Positions 21,725 to 34,400 of a DNA stretch of 64,000 bases are shown here, piece after piece. The stretch comes from Syngnathus acus (taxonomy: Eukaryota; Chordata; Actinopteri; Syngnathiformes; Syngnathidae). Below the pieces are notes generated by a model. The model was not told where the DNA came from and made no database searches. It saw nothing but the letters and a program-made list of their open reading frames with translations. Every line of letters begins with the position of its first letter. Positions within the stretch are counted from its first letter, which is position 1. The stretch spans positions 6,173,412 to 6,237,411 of the forward strand of contig NC_051102.1 of the NCBI RefSeq assembly GCF_901709675.1, given 5' to 3'. Position numbers and translations under genes: made by a program.

Positions 21725-22137
21725 ACTGACAGAAAGACCGACTGACTGACAAAGAGATGGAGGGAATGTCTTTTCGAGGAAAGGAAAAGGAGAGACAGAG
21801 TAGGGAGAAATATGTTGATGTTCAACAACCAGCAGTTAGAAGACAATCCAGGACTTTTAATACTCCGTCTACCCGCGATTCCAAAGTAGCCCTCCACTTT
21901 TCCGAGCAGGCACAGCACCTTACACTACAGACCGCGCACCCTCATGCTCCTCTGCGTTTTGTAGCAGCACCAACAAGCAGATCCACGAGACATAGTCTGA
22001 AAACTTGTGCAACTTGTCGGATCCGCTGCGGGTCGCCCCAACCTGTCTTGAATGTACCTCATCGACAAGCACCAGTGCACAAGCAACCACTCAACGGTGA
22101 ATGTATAACCTTGTCACACTTAGTTTTATTTTCTACA

Positions 22138-22340
22138 CGCACTTCTCACGGTAGGCCAATTGAGCACTCCAAATTGCCCGTAGGTGTGAGTGCGGATGGT
22201 TGTTCGTCGCCGTGCGCCCTGCGATTGGCTGGCAACCAGTTCAGGGTGTCCCCCGCTTACTGCCCGATAACGGCTGGGATAAGCTCCAGCGTGCCCGCGA
22301 CCCCCGAGGGGACAAGCGGTACAGAAAATGGATGGATGGT
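22138..22340 (+). mobile_element. L2-type LINE 3' tail (or derived SINE)
   Basis: The sequence contains the well-known fish repeat words GGCTGGCAACCAGTTCAGGG, GCTGGGATAAGCTCCAGC and GACAAGCGGTACAGAAAA and ends in short GGAT repeats (ATGGATGGATGG), the usual 3' end of L2/Maui-type elements. It is 5' truncated, as expected of a retrotransposed copy. Orientation is sense on the + strand. Confidence 0.8.
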
Positions 22341-23877
22341 ATGTGTGCTTATTCATACAAAACCACCATGTACTGATACTTAGGGACCAAGTTCACAACT
22401 CATTTTCTAAAAAAAAAAAAATTGAAAAATAGACAACACATAACTTCACCTCCTTGAGCCGCTTCTCTCACAACATTTCGCCTGTGTTCGGTGCTGCCTT
22501 GAGTCGGCTCTTGAGAAACCTCAGTCCCACACATCCCCCTTCCCTTGCAAATGCCACTTAGCGACAGGGCAAGATAAAATGATCTTTAATTTATATACAC
22601 ATTTATATACAAATATTTTAAATAAGAATGTAAATAGATGCGAGACGGGGAGAGTGTTAAGAGCGTGTGAGATTAGTTCCGAACGAAAGGGAGACTTACA
22701 CAAAGAAAGCTGAGATTTGGACTCTGGACTATTTTCCTCTATATATAGTACTCTCAGGTTTTTATGACAAGCCCTCCTTCACTTTATCCCCCCCATGACA
22801 GCAAACCCACTAAACGGGTGAACAGACACTTGTTGTATAGATGCAAACAAACAGTGATGGAGAGGAAACAAATTGCCTTTGTTTGGCATTGAGCTCTGAT
22901 GCTGATGACCACATCACGCGAGAGGAGAAGGACGAACGGGACTCGAAAGGAAAAGAACTTTAGAAGAGGAGATGCACCCCAACAGGTCTTTCGAACCAGC
23001 AGTCAGGTGTAGTCTATTTCAATCACTCATGGAGTCGCACTTGTTCAGGTGGTCCACAATTTTGTATCATAACACCACCACCTTGCTGGTGTATTATTTG
23101 TAGTATTGCCGTTCCTCTTCTCCTCTTGTTTGAATAAAAAAAAAAAAAAGCACTTACAGTCCCCGGTTTCTTACTGGACACCAGACAGAGTTACCAGCTG
23201 CCCCCCTGAGTTGGGCCTCAGAGCCAGTAAGACTTTCTTGTTTATCTTTTTGATTCTCTGGTCCCCTCAAAGTTTCAGTGCATTTCACTTGAACAAAAAA
23301 AAAAGTCAACTAGTGGAGGGTGTTTTAGCACTGAGGTGAACATGTCTTACTCGGGGTGCTGTGAAATTTTTGGGTTTGCCGCCTGCCACTCAGGGAGTTA
23401 GCTGTGATCTCTTGTCACTTTTATGACCAGCCTTGTACTCCTCACGCCTTTGCACCCCACAACCATAATCACTGTGGACCTCAGTTCTATTTTTGTCAAT
23501 GTTGCTCACAAACTCTTTGGATTTCTTCCCGTTTGTCCTAATATTACAACTTTAAATTGATGAGCATTTGCAAACAAATCTGTTTAAAAAGAATTTTTTT
23601 TTTTTTTTTTTTTTCCTTTTTGCTGTGATGTTCACTTATTTGCCTTTTGTCCACTTTCTTTCCTTGTTTCCATTTTGGGCCTTCAAAGTCAGTAATCTCT
23701 TTTTTGTTAATTGGCAAATGATTTGGAACGTTCAATGAAGACTATTGTCTCCCTTTTGTTTCCGTGTAAGAAAAACATGTACAAGACGTTATAATACTAG
23801 TTCAAGACTAAGTGAGTCGCACAGCTCAATATATATTGTTGTCCGTTGGGATACATTATACGTGGTTTTAAGAATGT

Positions 23878-23883
23878 AATAAA
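23878..23883 (+). terminator. Polyadenylation signal, ROR gene
   Basis: AATAAA hexamer about 2.15 kb after the ROR stop codon and before the sh3gl1 promoter. It is the best candidate for the 3' end of the ROR transcript. Confidence 0.45.
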
Positions 23884-23890
23884 TGGTTTC

Positions 23891-25054
23891 TTCTGTAGAA
23901 ATGTTTGGCAAGTCATTGTGATTTAAAATGTATGTGATTTCCAACCATTGAACTATGAGAGATAATCAAATGAACCATGCAAATAATCCCATTTATCCTA
24001 AAATTATAATTTATGCACGACATAATGCATCTTTTTTTTGTTTCCAGTGATATACATAGTGACAGGCAAAACAATTAAATGTGCCTTGAAAAGAATAAGG
24101 TAAGAATAAGTTAAGGTATATTAATTGTCTTAAAGTATTTGTACAGTTTTACAGAAATCAAATGTTATGTCAATGCGCCCTCTGGTGGACAGAATGAGCA
24201 ACAAGTTACATTTATATAAAAATTGCAGGTAATTGGTTTTTGGGGTTTACACTTTTCAAAAATTATACCCATGGACCCGGTGGACCCCCTGAAGGGCCAG
24301 ATATAACCCACGGACGGTACATTTGATACATTATACAAAGTAAATTTGTGGATGAAGTGAGACGTAATTTCTGTATATTGTTTACTATTGGCGACATTTT
24401 TGGTTTGGTGACTTGCTGTGAGACTTTTATACAGTATTATAGTTTCTCTCAAAAAGATAGTTGGCTTTCGAGAGTCATTTTAAACTTAGAATTAACTTAA
24501 TTACGTGTTAACTTAATTTGACCTCTAATTCTGAATGCGCATCAGGTTTAACGTCACAAATTTGTTTGCGCTGTAACGGAACTGGAGAGGAAAATAGAAT
24601 TTGGTCCTTGAACGAACAAATACATTTTCAAAGTATTTCGTATTTTAAGATCACTGCACATTGCTAACTTTTAGCGTAGTCGATAGCAAGTTGCTTTCAT
24701 GTACGCACGCAGCCAGTTCAAAGTTTTGACATAATTATCGTGCTCGGGAAATTATCCGACCGAATATTATACTGTTCAAATAAAAATAATTATTAGATGA
24801 TTGCAATACTAACTTGAGAAGGCGTCAGCAGTTGACCCACTTCGACGGTCCTGGAGCCTCCCACAAGCCGGAGCCAGGAAGCTGTGGTCGCCAAGGAAGT
24901 TTTTTTCCACATCAGGCGTCCAAAATTTGAAGACGTGGTACTCGCTTGCTCACTGCTTGCAGTTTAGAGTGTTCGCGGCAGCCTTTGCGTTAGTCACTTA
25001 TTATTTAAAGATTTCTCTGTGTTGAGGTCCAGTGGACAAAGGAGACTGTGCACG
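23891..25054. other. Intergenic region and sh3gl1 5' flank
   Basis: AT-rich spacer, then a less AT-rich 5' flank and UTR from about 24830 to the ATG at 25055. No TATA box or other gene is obvious. Confidence 0.45.
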
Positions 25055-28000
25055 ATGTCCGTTGCTGGGATTAAGAAACAGTTTTACAAAGCCAGTCAGG
25101 TAAGAGCGTGATGATTTTTTTTCCCCAACTTTAATTAGCTGCTAGCTAGTTTGGTGGCAGTTTTTTTTTTTTTTTTTTTTAAATGGCAAATCAACGTTAG
25201 CTTCATGTTAGCTGGTTGAAGAAATAACGCCAAACTCGTGATAAATCGAGTTGAAGTCAGACAATTTGGCGTAAAGTGATGTTGGAGCGTTAGCGTAAAA
25301 ACTTAAATCAACAAGCAGACACGAATCAAGAGAACGTATTGGTTTCTGTTTTGTTTGTTGTGTTTTTAAATGTGGGTAACTTCGTGGTGCTTATATGCAA
25401 TTATCTTACTATTGTGAGTTCCATTTTTTTTATTTATTTATTTTATTTTTTATTTACGTTTTTGTAAACAAGGAAAAACACAAATTCAGCCTTGACATGG
25501 ATGACCGAGACGCTACACGGGCCTAAAGAATAGATTTTATTTCTTTTGCAAGCCCATTAAAATTTTAGATTGTGAGAGTAAATTCAAATGTGTTTAGGCA
25601 ATTATGCTATTGATTAAAGTCATGTGAAATTATTTTGCAGAACCTAGAACATGTAAAAGTAAATAAATCAAGATAAATCCTATTAGATTTGTGGTGGAAA
25701 GAAACACGCTTAATCTGAGGACACATGGTAAAGAGATTTAACAGAATACTTGGCCATATGGCCAGCATTTATCTAAAGTGCCCTTGTGATAATTGGTATT
25801 TAGCATTTAGGGGGGGGGTTAGCATAATGTGAAAGATCACTATCTTTTTCTGACTATGAAAAACACTTCACTGTGTAACATAACTTCTAAACTCATGGCA
25901 ACTGAGTCAAAAGATGATCAGATATTTAACCAAATTGTAGATCAGTCAAAAATCTTTAACTCTGAATGAGCTGGCTTTGTGTTTCCCCATAAGACCAATG
26001 AAGCGCAACAAAAACAAAACAGAACTGGCAAAACCGGTCTGCTTTGAACTTGCTTGTTCTGCAAGTCACTGCTACTGCAGCCCAACATGTGATTGGTGAG
26101 CACCCTCAGCCTGGTGGGAGTGTCGATCCTCCATGGTAGCAACTGGAATCTTAGTTATGTCAATAACCCGCCCATACCAGTTTCACAGTACAGTGGGCAA
26201 AGATGACAGAGGCTCGTCAGCTCGGAGGAAGAAAAAAAAAAACAGAGTAAGGCCAAATAATCAGGGATGTCCCCATCGCTTTTTTTTTTGCAGTCTGAGT
26301 CCAAGTCACTTGATTTTGAGTATCCATCAATAGTCACAAGTCATTAAGAAAATAAATGACTGTATACAACTGTTTCGTTGTCGTGCGGTAGACTTGAGCA
26401 TATTTAGTGTTGCGTATTACGCATATAGTTTGGTTCTTGTATTCTCAGAGGGTGAGTGAGAAGGTCGGCGGTGCAGAGGGAACCAAGCTAGATGAAGACT
26501 TCAAGGATCTTGAAAGGGTATCACGTGAATTTCAAGATAAGCAAAAACCCACATTTTTGCACACGTGTATGTTTAAGTAGCTATCACTCTCTCACCTTTA
26601 GAAAGCAGATGTTACCAGCAAAGCAGTGCTTGATGTCATCAACAAAACAACAGAGTACCTCCAGCCGAACCCAGCCCACAGAACCAAACTGGCCATGCTC
26701 AACACCGTGTCCAAATTCCGCGGGCAGCTCAACAGTCCTGGCTACCCGCAGTCCGAAGCCCTGCTAGGAGAGAGCATGATGAAATATGGAGCAGACATGG
26801 GCCACAACAACAACTTTGGTAGAGAAGATAATCGGGAATAATTTCACTCAAATTGGAATTCACAAAGCTGCATTTGTCCCTCCTGTCCTCCAGGTGCCGC
26901 TCTTATGGCTGTTGGAGAATCAATGAAGAAATTGGCTGCGGTCAAGGACAGTCTGGACATGGACGTTAAACAGAATTTTATTGACCCGCTGCAAGGCGTT
27001 GTGGAGAAGGACATCAAAGATATTCAGGTGCAAGCACTGGATTGGTGTTACAAATCCACTTTGAAATATAATATCCTGCGTTTGGAAGTGACGATACAAA
27101 TTGCAATCTTTTGACTCCATCAGCACCACCTGAAGAAGATGGAAGGCCGCCGCCTGGATTACGACTATAAAAAGAAACGGCAGGGTAAAATTCCCGATGA
27201 GGAGATCAGGCAGTCCTTGGAGAAGTTCAACGAGTCCCGAGACGCGGCTGAGGGTTCCATGTATAATCTGCTGGAGACCGATGTAAGTGGGCCTGTTGAC
27301 TCAATTATGGTTGTCCAAATCTGAGATCAGGTGGAGAGAATATTTTTTTTGCTCTTCGACCTCACACCAGGTAACTGCTGGTGATGGGAGCTTGTCGAAC
27401 CTGCTATGCTGCTTTTTGACACATATGGGGATTAATTTCTTCTTTTGGTATTTGCTGTTCTGTAGGTGGAGCAAGTCACCCAGCTGGCAGCTTTGGTAGA
27501 ATCCATGCTGCAGTACCACAGAAACGCCACCGAGATTCTAGAGGAACTTTCTGGCGAAATAACGAGAAGGTCCGCTTATTAAAGCTTCGTTGATAAAGTG
27601 CCTCAAATCTATTTTGTTTTTAATAACTTTACAATGCTGTTGAGTTTCTTTAAAGTGTAAGAAGTGTAAATGAGTTCTTATTGTTTACGTTTCCCGCAGG
27701 GTTGAAGAAAGTCGCAACCAACCAAGGCGAGAGTACAGACCCAAACCCAGACAGCCGAGCTTTGACTATGGAGACACCGAGGAGTCCAACGGAGGTTACA
27801 CACCAACTGCAACAAGCCCTCCGGCTTACTCTCCAGGTAGATCTTGCTGGATGAATCCCTTTGCCCATCATAATTGTATGTGACCGTGACTTTCCCTTTT
27901 GCAAAATGAACAATATCCAGGTTCGTCCGTCCCGAGAGCGTCCTTCAAGAACAGAGCGAGTGAGTGAGCCAAAAGATGAGAGAGCCTCATTTGTTAAATT

Positions 28001-28720
28001 GTGCTCCCTTTCTTGTACATTTGCCAGGTGGAAAAGGCGGAAGTAATTCCGCTGACATTTTTGACTGCATTCAATCGGTTTTGGCGGAACAAGATGGGGC
28101 TTGTCAAATAGGGACCAATTAAGCTGTGTTGTTTTTTTTTTTCTTCTTCCTCATTTCCTGTTTCTCTTCATACCAAAAGCTGTTAAATATGGTGGATCGT
28201 GATTATCGCAGCAAAACCTCCACTAAGGCAGTAAAAAATATGTTTTATGAAATCAATGAACAAGCTTTGACCTCGGTTGGTAAGGTCCAAATTTAGCATC
28301 ACAAATTTTTCAAAAAAGACTTTCAAAATGTTTCACTTCATTTGCTTCAAAGTCAAATTTCCTTAATGGAGGTAACAATATGTTGGGTGTAGGCATCAAG
28401 CTTCTCGTCTGGTTTCTATTCCAGACCTGATGGAAAGCCTCCGCTCACACATGGCTTCTCATGAAATGTTTTCCATGTCAATACGAATCACAATGACGTC
28501 TCACTCGGTTCCTCTTTGTCGCTCCTCCGCAGCCGAGCCGTGCTGTAAAGCGCTCTACGACTTTGATCCCGAGAATGAGAACGAGCTGGGCTTCCGCGAG
28601 GGCGACACCATCACCTTGATCAGTTACATCGACGAGAACTGGTACGAGGGGAAACTCCGCGGCAAGACGGGATACTTCCCCACTAACTACGTTGACGTCA
28701 TCGTTCCAATCTCGCACTGA
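25055..28720 (+). CDS. sh3gl1: Endophilin-A (SH3 domain GRB2-like, probably endophilin-A2)
   Basis: N-BAR plus SH3 protein that bends membranes and recruits dynamin and synaptojanin during clathrin-mediated endocytosis. Core exons: 25055-25099, 26449-26517, 26602-26818, 26894-27027, 27124-27282, 27466-27569, 27700-27836, 28533-28720, giving 350 residues. Two phase-1 microexons (27921-27959, 28028-28042) would add 18 residues in frame and give 368, the human SH3GL1 length. The amphipathic helix [15 protein letters not shown], the BAR core ([42 protein letters not shown]) and the C-terminal SH3 ([18 protein letters not shown] ... ENWYEG ... YFPTNYV) are intact. Paralogue assignment to A2 rather than A1 or A3 rests mainly on the adjacent stap2 and the 19p13.3-like context. 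Intron 1 is long (1.35 kb). AATAAA hexamers occur at 30143 and 30371. Confidence 0.93.
27921..28042 (+). other. sh3gl1: Two candidate cassette microexons of endophilin (39 and 15 nt)
   Basis: 27921-27959 lies between a CCAG acceptor and a GTGAGT donor. 28028-28042 lies between TTGCCAG and GTAATT. Both keep phase 1 and would encode [13 protein letters not shown] and SGKGG in the variable linker before the SH3 domain, where endophilin paralogues differ. Alternatively, reading through from 28028 without splicing gives a short alternative C-terminus ending at about 28122. Confidence 0.5.
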
Positions 28721-29231
28721 ACGCGACAAGATCAAACGGGGAGGATTATTGGCTCCAGCAATATATTTGGTGGAAAACGAAACAAGAGGGCCTGTTTTGA
28801 TGTCCCCCGCAATTTGATAAAAAAAACCATTGTTTAAATTTTCAGAAGGTTTTCAAAAGGAGTACCAAAGTCACAAAAGCGATGGTGTAATGTTTGAGTG
28901 CACTTACAGCACTCTCGGACCCACAATGCACCTGTGCACTTTTTTTTTTTTTTTTCCATTACTCTATCACTTAAATGAAATATTTTCAGGAAGCTTCCTC
29001 AACTCTAATCAGCGCACCTACTTCATATCTTCATGCATGCTTTCTTTGGTGGCATTTATTTGCCACGTCACCTTTGCTGGAGTCATCATTTAGTTCTACC
29101 CCCCCCCCCCCTCTTTTTTCCCCCCAATCTGTTACTGCCATCTAGTGTTGGTCAAGCTGTTGAAAATCATCCATTGGAAAAAAAAAACAACAAAAAGAGA
29201 AAATAGTAATGGATACGCAGGTCTGGTGTTT

Positions 29232-29299
29232 AACTCGTTCACTGCCATTGACGGCTATAGACGTAAAAAAAATCCATCCCAACTGGCAGTGAATGAGTT
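29232..29299. mobile_element. Short palindromic MITE-like element, copy 1
   Basis: AACTCGTTCACTGCCA at the left is inverted at the right as TGGCAGTGAATGAGTT with one mismatch. The interior is TTGACGGCTATAGACG followed by poly-A and ATCCATCCCAAC. The same element occurs again at 33005-33075, showing that it is dispersed. Confidence 0.7.
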
Positions 29300-30370
29300 C
29301 ATTGTTTGATCTGTCACTATATCACTACCATATAATATTTTTTTTTAAACTATGTTCTAATAAAAAAAAAAATCTGACCAATCAAGTGGTTTCCTGCAGC
29401 TCAACGACTGGGAATCATTAGACTAAACTACACTTGATGACGTTTGAACAGTGGTGTACAAAACAAAACAAGAGCACGACAGATCATGTGTCATGCATTT
29501 ATTTTTGGTCTAATGCATCCCAACCATGGCCAATATCTAAAATGGATGATGAAAGTCCAGCTCCTGAATTTTCTCAGGCCTCATTGATGCTGCTGGCAGC
29601 GTCGCTTACAATGTTTTCCTAGGCGTCGAGCCAACTTTGTTTTTGTCAAGATGCTGAACAAGCTAAGATAGCATTCTCATACTTTAACCATTTCGAAGCT
29701 TGGAAATGATCACAATGTGTATTGGGTCAAATGCTGCACCAGACCTAACGGATAGTGGATTACGCCCTCCCCCCGCTCGTCTTTATTCACCACCTGCCCC
29801 CCTTTTTATCATCTGCCCCCATCCCAATCCCATGGTGCCTTTTGGATCTCTGGTTCACCCCCCGGAATAATCTCGTCGTAGCTGTGCATGCATTTAAATC
29901 TCCCTGCAATATTCCGTGTATTGAAGAGAGTTGGCAACGGGGGTCATGTGTGTGCAGAGGAGTCACTACATGGTTCAGGTGTGTGTTTACATGCCTCATT
30001 ACACTCAATGAAATGAGTTGGGGAGGGGGGGGTCGGGCTCATCTTGGAGAATAGTGAAGATAAATAATGTCTTGGAACATAAAACTGGAGTGTTTGTGTA
30101 CTGCTTGGACTGCACCATTAAAATCCAAAAGATCGCACCATTAATAAAGTGTTAACAAAGGTTCATTTTATGATACTTTGTGTTGAAAGTTTTGCATGCA
30201 TCCTTACTATCTGTCTTACATGTATTCATTTGTTAACTGACACGTTGGGAGAAAAGTGGGATTATCCAGGATTATCTTGAGGATATGTGGATTACCTCTG
30301 GGTTTTTTTTGTGTGATTATTTTATGCATTTTATGTAAAGGGGGTTGGAGGCTGTCTATTTGCTAATTCA

Positions 30371-30376
30371 AATAAA
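30371..30376 (+). terminator. sh3gl1: Polyadenylation signal, sh3gl1
   Basis: AATAAA followed about 15 bases on by a T/GT-rich region. A second hexamer lies at 30143-30148, so alternative ends are likely. Confidence 0.4.
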
Positions 30377-30654
30377 TGTTGTAATACTGCTTCTTGTTTC
30401 AAGTCAGTTGGCCCACAGTCTGAGATTTGCGTGTAATATTATATAACTCGTGTCATATTATTTTTTTCCCGTTGTCAATTATAATCATTTTGTAAAATCC
30501 TAAATTGATGGTAAATGAAGTCTATTTCCATCTTATCTGTTTTTCTTTTTTTGTGAAGCTTGTGACAGATGCTGTATTAAAATTACTTATTGACCTACCT
30601 CTGTTGTTTACCTAGATTATAGGCCTAGTAAAAAAATCCCACATTTCTTTACCA

Positions 30655-31075
30655 ATTATATATTCTGGTAGGTTGAGGAGGAAGGTCTAAGTCTGCTTTA
30701 TTGTCAATTTCTTCACATGCCAAGACACACAAAGAAATCGAAATAACGTTCCCACTATCCCACGGTGACAAGACATAGTACACAATATACATACAAGTAA
30801 ACAACACAAAAAAAAAATAACAAGAAGGCACAAACAATGGATAAATAAGAGTGATGAATAAATAATAAATAAACAAATAACACAATAAATAAGAGGAGCA
30901 AAAATGGAGCAAGTGTGCATACAAATAATCTGCATAGGTAGTTGCAGATCAGTGATGGTCTTGACCAGGAAGTGTTGGATGCTCTGCACATGATGAAACC
31001 CAAAGCAAATGGCGCAGGAAAGAAAAAACTTTGGGTTTGAAATGTGCCAGTCCTGGAACTTTTGGATCAAACCTT
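30655..31075 (-). repeat. Candidate dispersed retroelement 3' end
   Basis: The stretch with GCTTTATTGTCAATTTCTTC near 30693 and GTTGCAGATCAGTGATGGTC near 30940 resembles a repeat I recall from many fish genomes; on the minus strand it would end in GACAATAAAGC. The middle is A-rich with many AATAAATAA words. No inverted ends or second copy are present in the window, so the assignment is tentative. Confidence 0.4.
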
Positions 31076-31430
31076 ACATCCAGGATGTACCTCGATTCTA
31101 GTCAACTGGCTCACCTGTGATTTTAATGTAGATAAATAATGGTGAGGCTGAATCGGTATCTCAAGCCAATGTGCACTCATCTGCTATTTCTGTAGGTGTC
31201 ACTCGTCCATCAGGATAATTGAGATATTTCCCTTCAACCAATCTCCACAGTGCACAGCCCCCCATTTATGTGACCCACCCACCCGCCGACCCACCCGACA
31301 CAGCATGCTCCAGCAGCCAGCTGTTGGCTTATTGCCACCGCACAATCTCATCGGGAGAAGGCGTGTCCCTTGCCCGGATTGCTCCGTGCGCCCCTTTGTC
31401 CTTTCTGGTGTTGCTCAGCCAGCGACACTC

Positions 31431-34400
31431 ATGGCGGCTGCACCCGTCAGGCAGCGCCCCGGACCGGGGGGGACCCGTGCACAGCTCCCTCCCTGTTACT
31501 ACGAAGGCTATCTGGAGAAGCGAGGACCCAAAGAACAGGTACGGGTTTCGTGTTGGTGTTCCCTGCCAACTTCCTTATCATGCGGGGATGGGCGAGGCGA
31601 GTGAACGTTGATACCTGCGGGGATTTTTTTTTACGTCTTGTTTTAGCACTTCACCGATATGGCGTTGCTTTCAGATCCGCTATTCAAGAATACAATCGCT
31701 TAATTGTCTTCAGACGGTTTGCTGAATGGATCACACATCCGGTGTGCTTTCGACGGAGAATGTGGTAGCCATAGTAACAGTCTGCTCCCCGATGTGTGCT
31801 TTCACTGTCTTTCAAGTTACATTGAAAATATTGACGCATAACTGAACAGGATGCGACCTATCCATTTATGCGTGGTGATGACATAAGGGGGGGATACCAC
31901 CACCCACTCAGGGTCCCCCAGGCTCTCATTAAAATGGTTTTACTGCAGACCTAGGACTTGTCATTTGAGCCAGGCTCAGGTGCAGGCTAATGCAGTGGTC
32001 CGCTGACAGCAGCTGCTACCCACCCACCATTCCTCTTTTTTGACAGGAAATTAGATACATTGATGAAGAAGGGAAAAAAAAAAACCCACTAAACAGATGT
32101 TATATTTTTTTATTTGTCTTTGTTGCAGGCTCCCAGGCGTCTGTGGACATCTCTGTGTGGGAATGCGTTGTATTTCTTCAATAATTCCAAGGACACTCAT
32201 GTAAGTGATGTGGCAGGTGAAGTCTCTGAGATTTACATTTTTTTTCATGTGTGTGAACTGTATTGCAGTATGTAGAGAAGATGGACCTCAGCGGGTTTGT
32301 GTCCCTGAAGGACGACTGTAGCCGGGATAGAAATTTAGAAGCAGCCAGACTCATCCTACGCATGAAGGACGGAGAAACCAGAATAACGGTAATGTCGCTT
32401 AGTTTACGCACATATTCAGCATGCTGCTCCTTCTGGTGTGTGTCGCTTGGCAACACCTGAGGGCAGTATAATAAAGCCATAAATATACATAGAGATATAT
32501 ACTTAGTCGTTCTTTGCAGTGGATAAAGAATATATGCTATCTGTCTAGATGTGCTGCTCCCCCATATTTGTTCAAACCTCATTATAACACCGTAAACGTT
32601 ACTCTGTATTTTTTCCCCAGACACCCAACCTGGAATCAAGGGAGCTGTGGAAGGGTTTCCTCTACTCTGTGATAGACGTAAATCTTTCCACTTGACACGT
32701 TTGTACAGCTCATCTATACATATTTTTGCATCTTCTAACATCTATTATATTATAGTTGAATGTACCATCAAACCTGACCTTGCTGCCGGGCCAGCTCCAG
32801 ATGCTGAAGGAAGTTGTGGACAAAGAAAGGTCCAGGCGGAGAAACCGCACACCCACACGAGCACCTCCTTCGCCTCTCTCTGTCCCTTTAGTCGGAGAGA
32901 TCCCGCCGTAGGTTTTCCCTAATGCACGTTATCTTGTGTTGGCAGTCGTAGGTGTGCTGTTGTGATATTTAATATCTGACAAATTAAATTCAGCTCATTC
33001 TTTTAACTCGTTCACTGCCATTGACGACTATCGACGTCAAACATCCATTTTAGCTTGGATGACACTGAATGAGTTCAACAGGTCATGAATATTTAGGTTG
33101 TGTGTTCAAAAATAATAATTCCAATGGTTTAATGGGTTGAACATATTTTTCATGAGTAAATTTCCTGTAATGAGTCCCTGGACAAAAAAAAAAATTAATC
33201 ATTGACCTAAAGTTCTGGCTGGTGTGTGTATGGTATTATTTATTATCGTGTGTGCAGGTGTTTCCGCCCAGTGTCACGAACCGAGGCTGAAGTCCTCCTA
33301 GAAAGGCACCCAGATTGTGGCAACATGTTGCTGCGTCCCGGAAGAGACGGAAGCTCGTTGGCCGTCACCACGCGACAGGACCTCAACGGGTAAACAACAC
33401 AAGTGCCAACCGTGACTTCCAATTTAAACATTTACCCTTTTGTGATCCGTCCAGATCCGTTTTCAGACATTACCGAGTAACACAGAGGGACCAGGGTGGC
33501 TATGTGATTGATGTGGAAAATCCGGTATGTAAGTTCTGCATGAAATACTACAGTATATATTTTTTGATCCAGTACAGTACACGTGTCAAGTACATAATGT
33601 TTCCATTGGTCTGCAGATTCCCTGTGCAACCCTTCATGATGTCATTAATGCCCTTGTGGAGAAGACAGCTGGAACTCTTCAACCTTTTCTCCTCGAAGAA
33701 CCTTATGAGGAGAACATTAGTGAGTTGATTATTTTTTTGGCTTCCTGGTTCATACTTTCTCCGAGTAGTGTCATCGAATGTTTTCGCGTCCTCAGCATAC
33801 GTTTCTGCCAACGACGAGAATGGAGAAATGATTCTCCACACCGCCCCCACCAGCCCCCTTCCAAAGCCTCCCGTGTTGCCCCCGAAGCAAGGTTTGTCTC
33901 CGAGCACTTCTCAATGGAAACAGACAATCCAATGATTTACTAATTTTACAGTTGGTGCGGATCGTTGGCCGAGCAGCCCCCCGCCACGCTCCCCTGCTCC
34001 GGACCGCCGCCTCCTAACATCTTCAGTGCCTGCCTCGCCCACCAACCCCATGAGACGACTCATCCTATCACCTTCCCCTCTTGCACAGTGTAAGAAGTTG
34101 TTTTCTGAGTTTGGTCATGTGACATTTGCAAGCTGCGTGGTGATTGGTCGTTACCTGAGCAACTGTGATGTTATTTTTACTTGACAGCAAGTAGCAAAAT
34201 GGCCGCATCCCGAGATGGGTAAATTCGTATTCCACAGAAAGAATATCAATCAGAATGTTTCGAACTAGTGAGGCTGATGTTATTAAGAAAATCTTTGACT
34301 TGACTTCCCCTTTAAAAGAAGAGTTATGTGTCATCACTGAAAGAAGTGAAAGTGATTAGACAGGAATTGGAATTTGATCAAATACATTCTGACTTGACTG

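Larger units (their letters stand above)
21725..23890 (+). other. 3'UTR of the ROR gene
   Basis: No competing gene is visible on either strand between the ROR stop codon and the AATAAA at 23878-23883, so this is taken as a roughly 2.2 kb 3'UTR. It includes an L2-type repeat (22138-22340) and poly-T and poly-A runs. The open frame of about 200 codons at 21757-22383 crosses that repeat and is not considered coding. Confidence 0.5.
28721..31430. other. sh3gl1 3'UTR and intergenic DNA
   Basis: Contains a short palindromic element (29232-29299), polyadenylation hexamers at 30143-30148 and 30371-30376, and a candidate dispersed repeat (30655-31075). The last 200 bases before 31431 are GC-richer and probably hold the stap2 promoter and 5'UTR. 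Confidence 0.5.

Noticed and set aside
21757-22383. Open frame of 208 codons in the ROR 3'UTR
   Set aside because: It runs through an L2-type repeat and has no protein-like conservation that I recognise.
31305-31430. Upstream in-frame ATG for stap2 (42 extra residues)
   Set aside because: The extension has no counterpart in STAP proteins; the ATG at 31431 gives a normal N-terminus.
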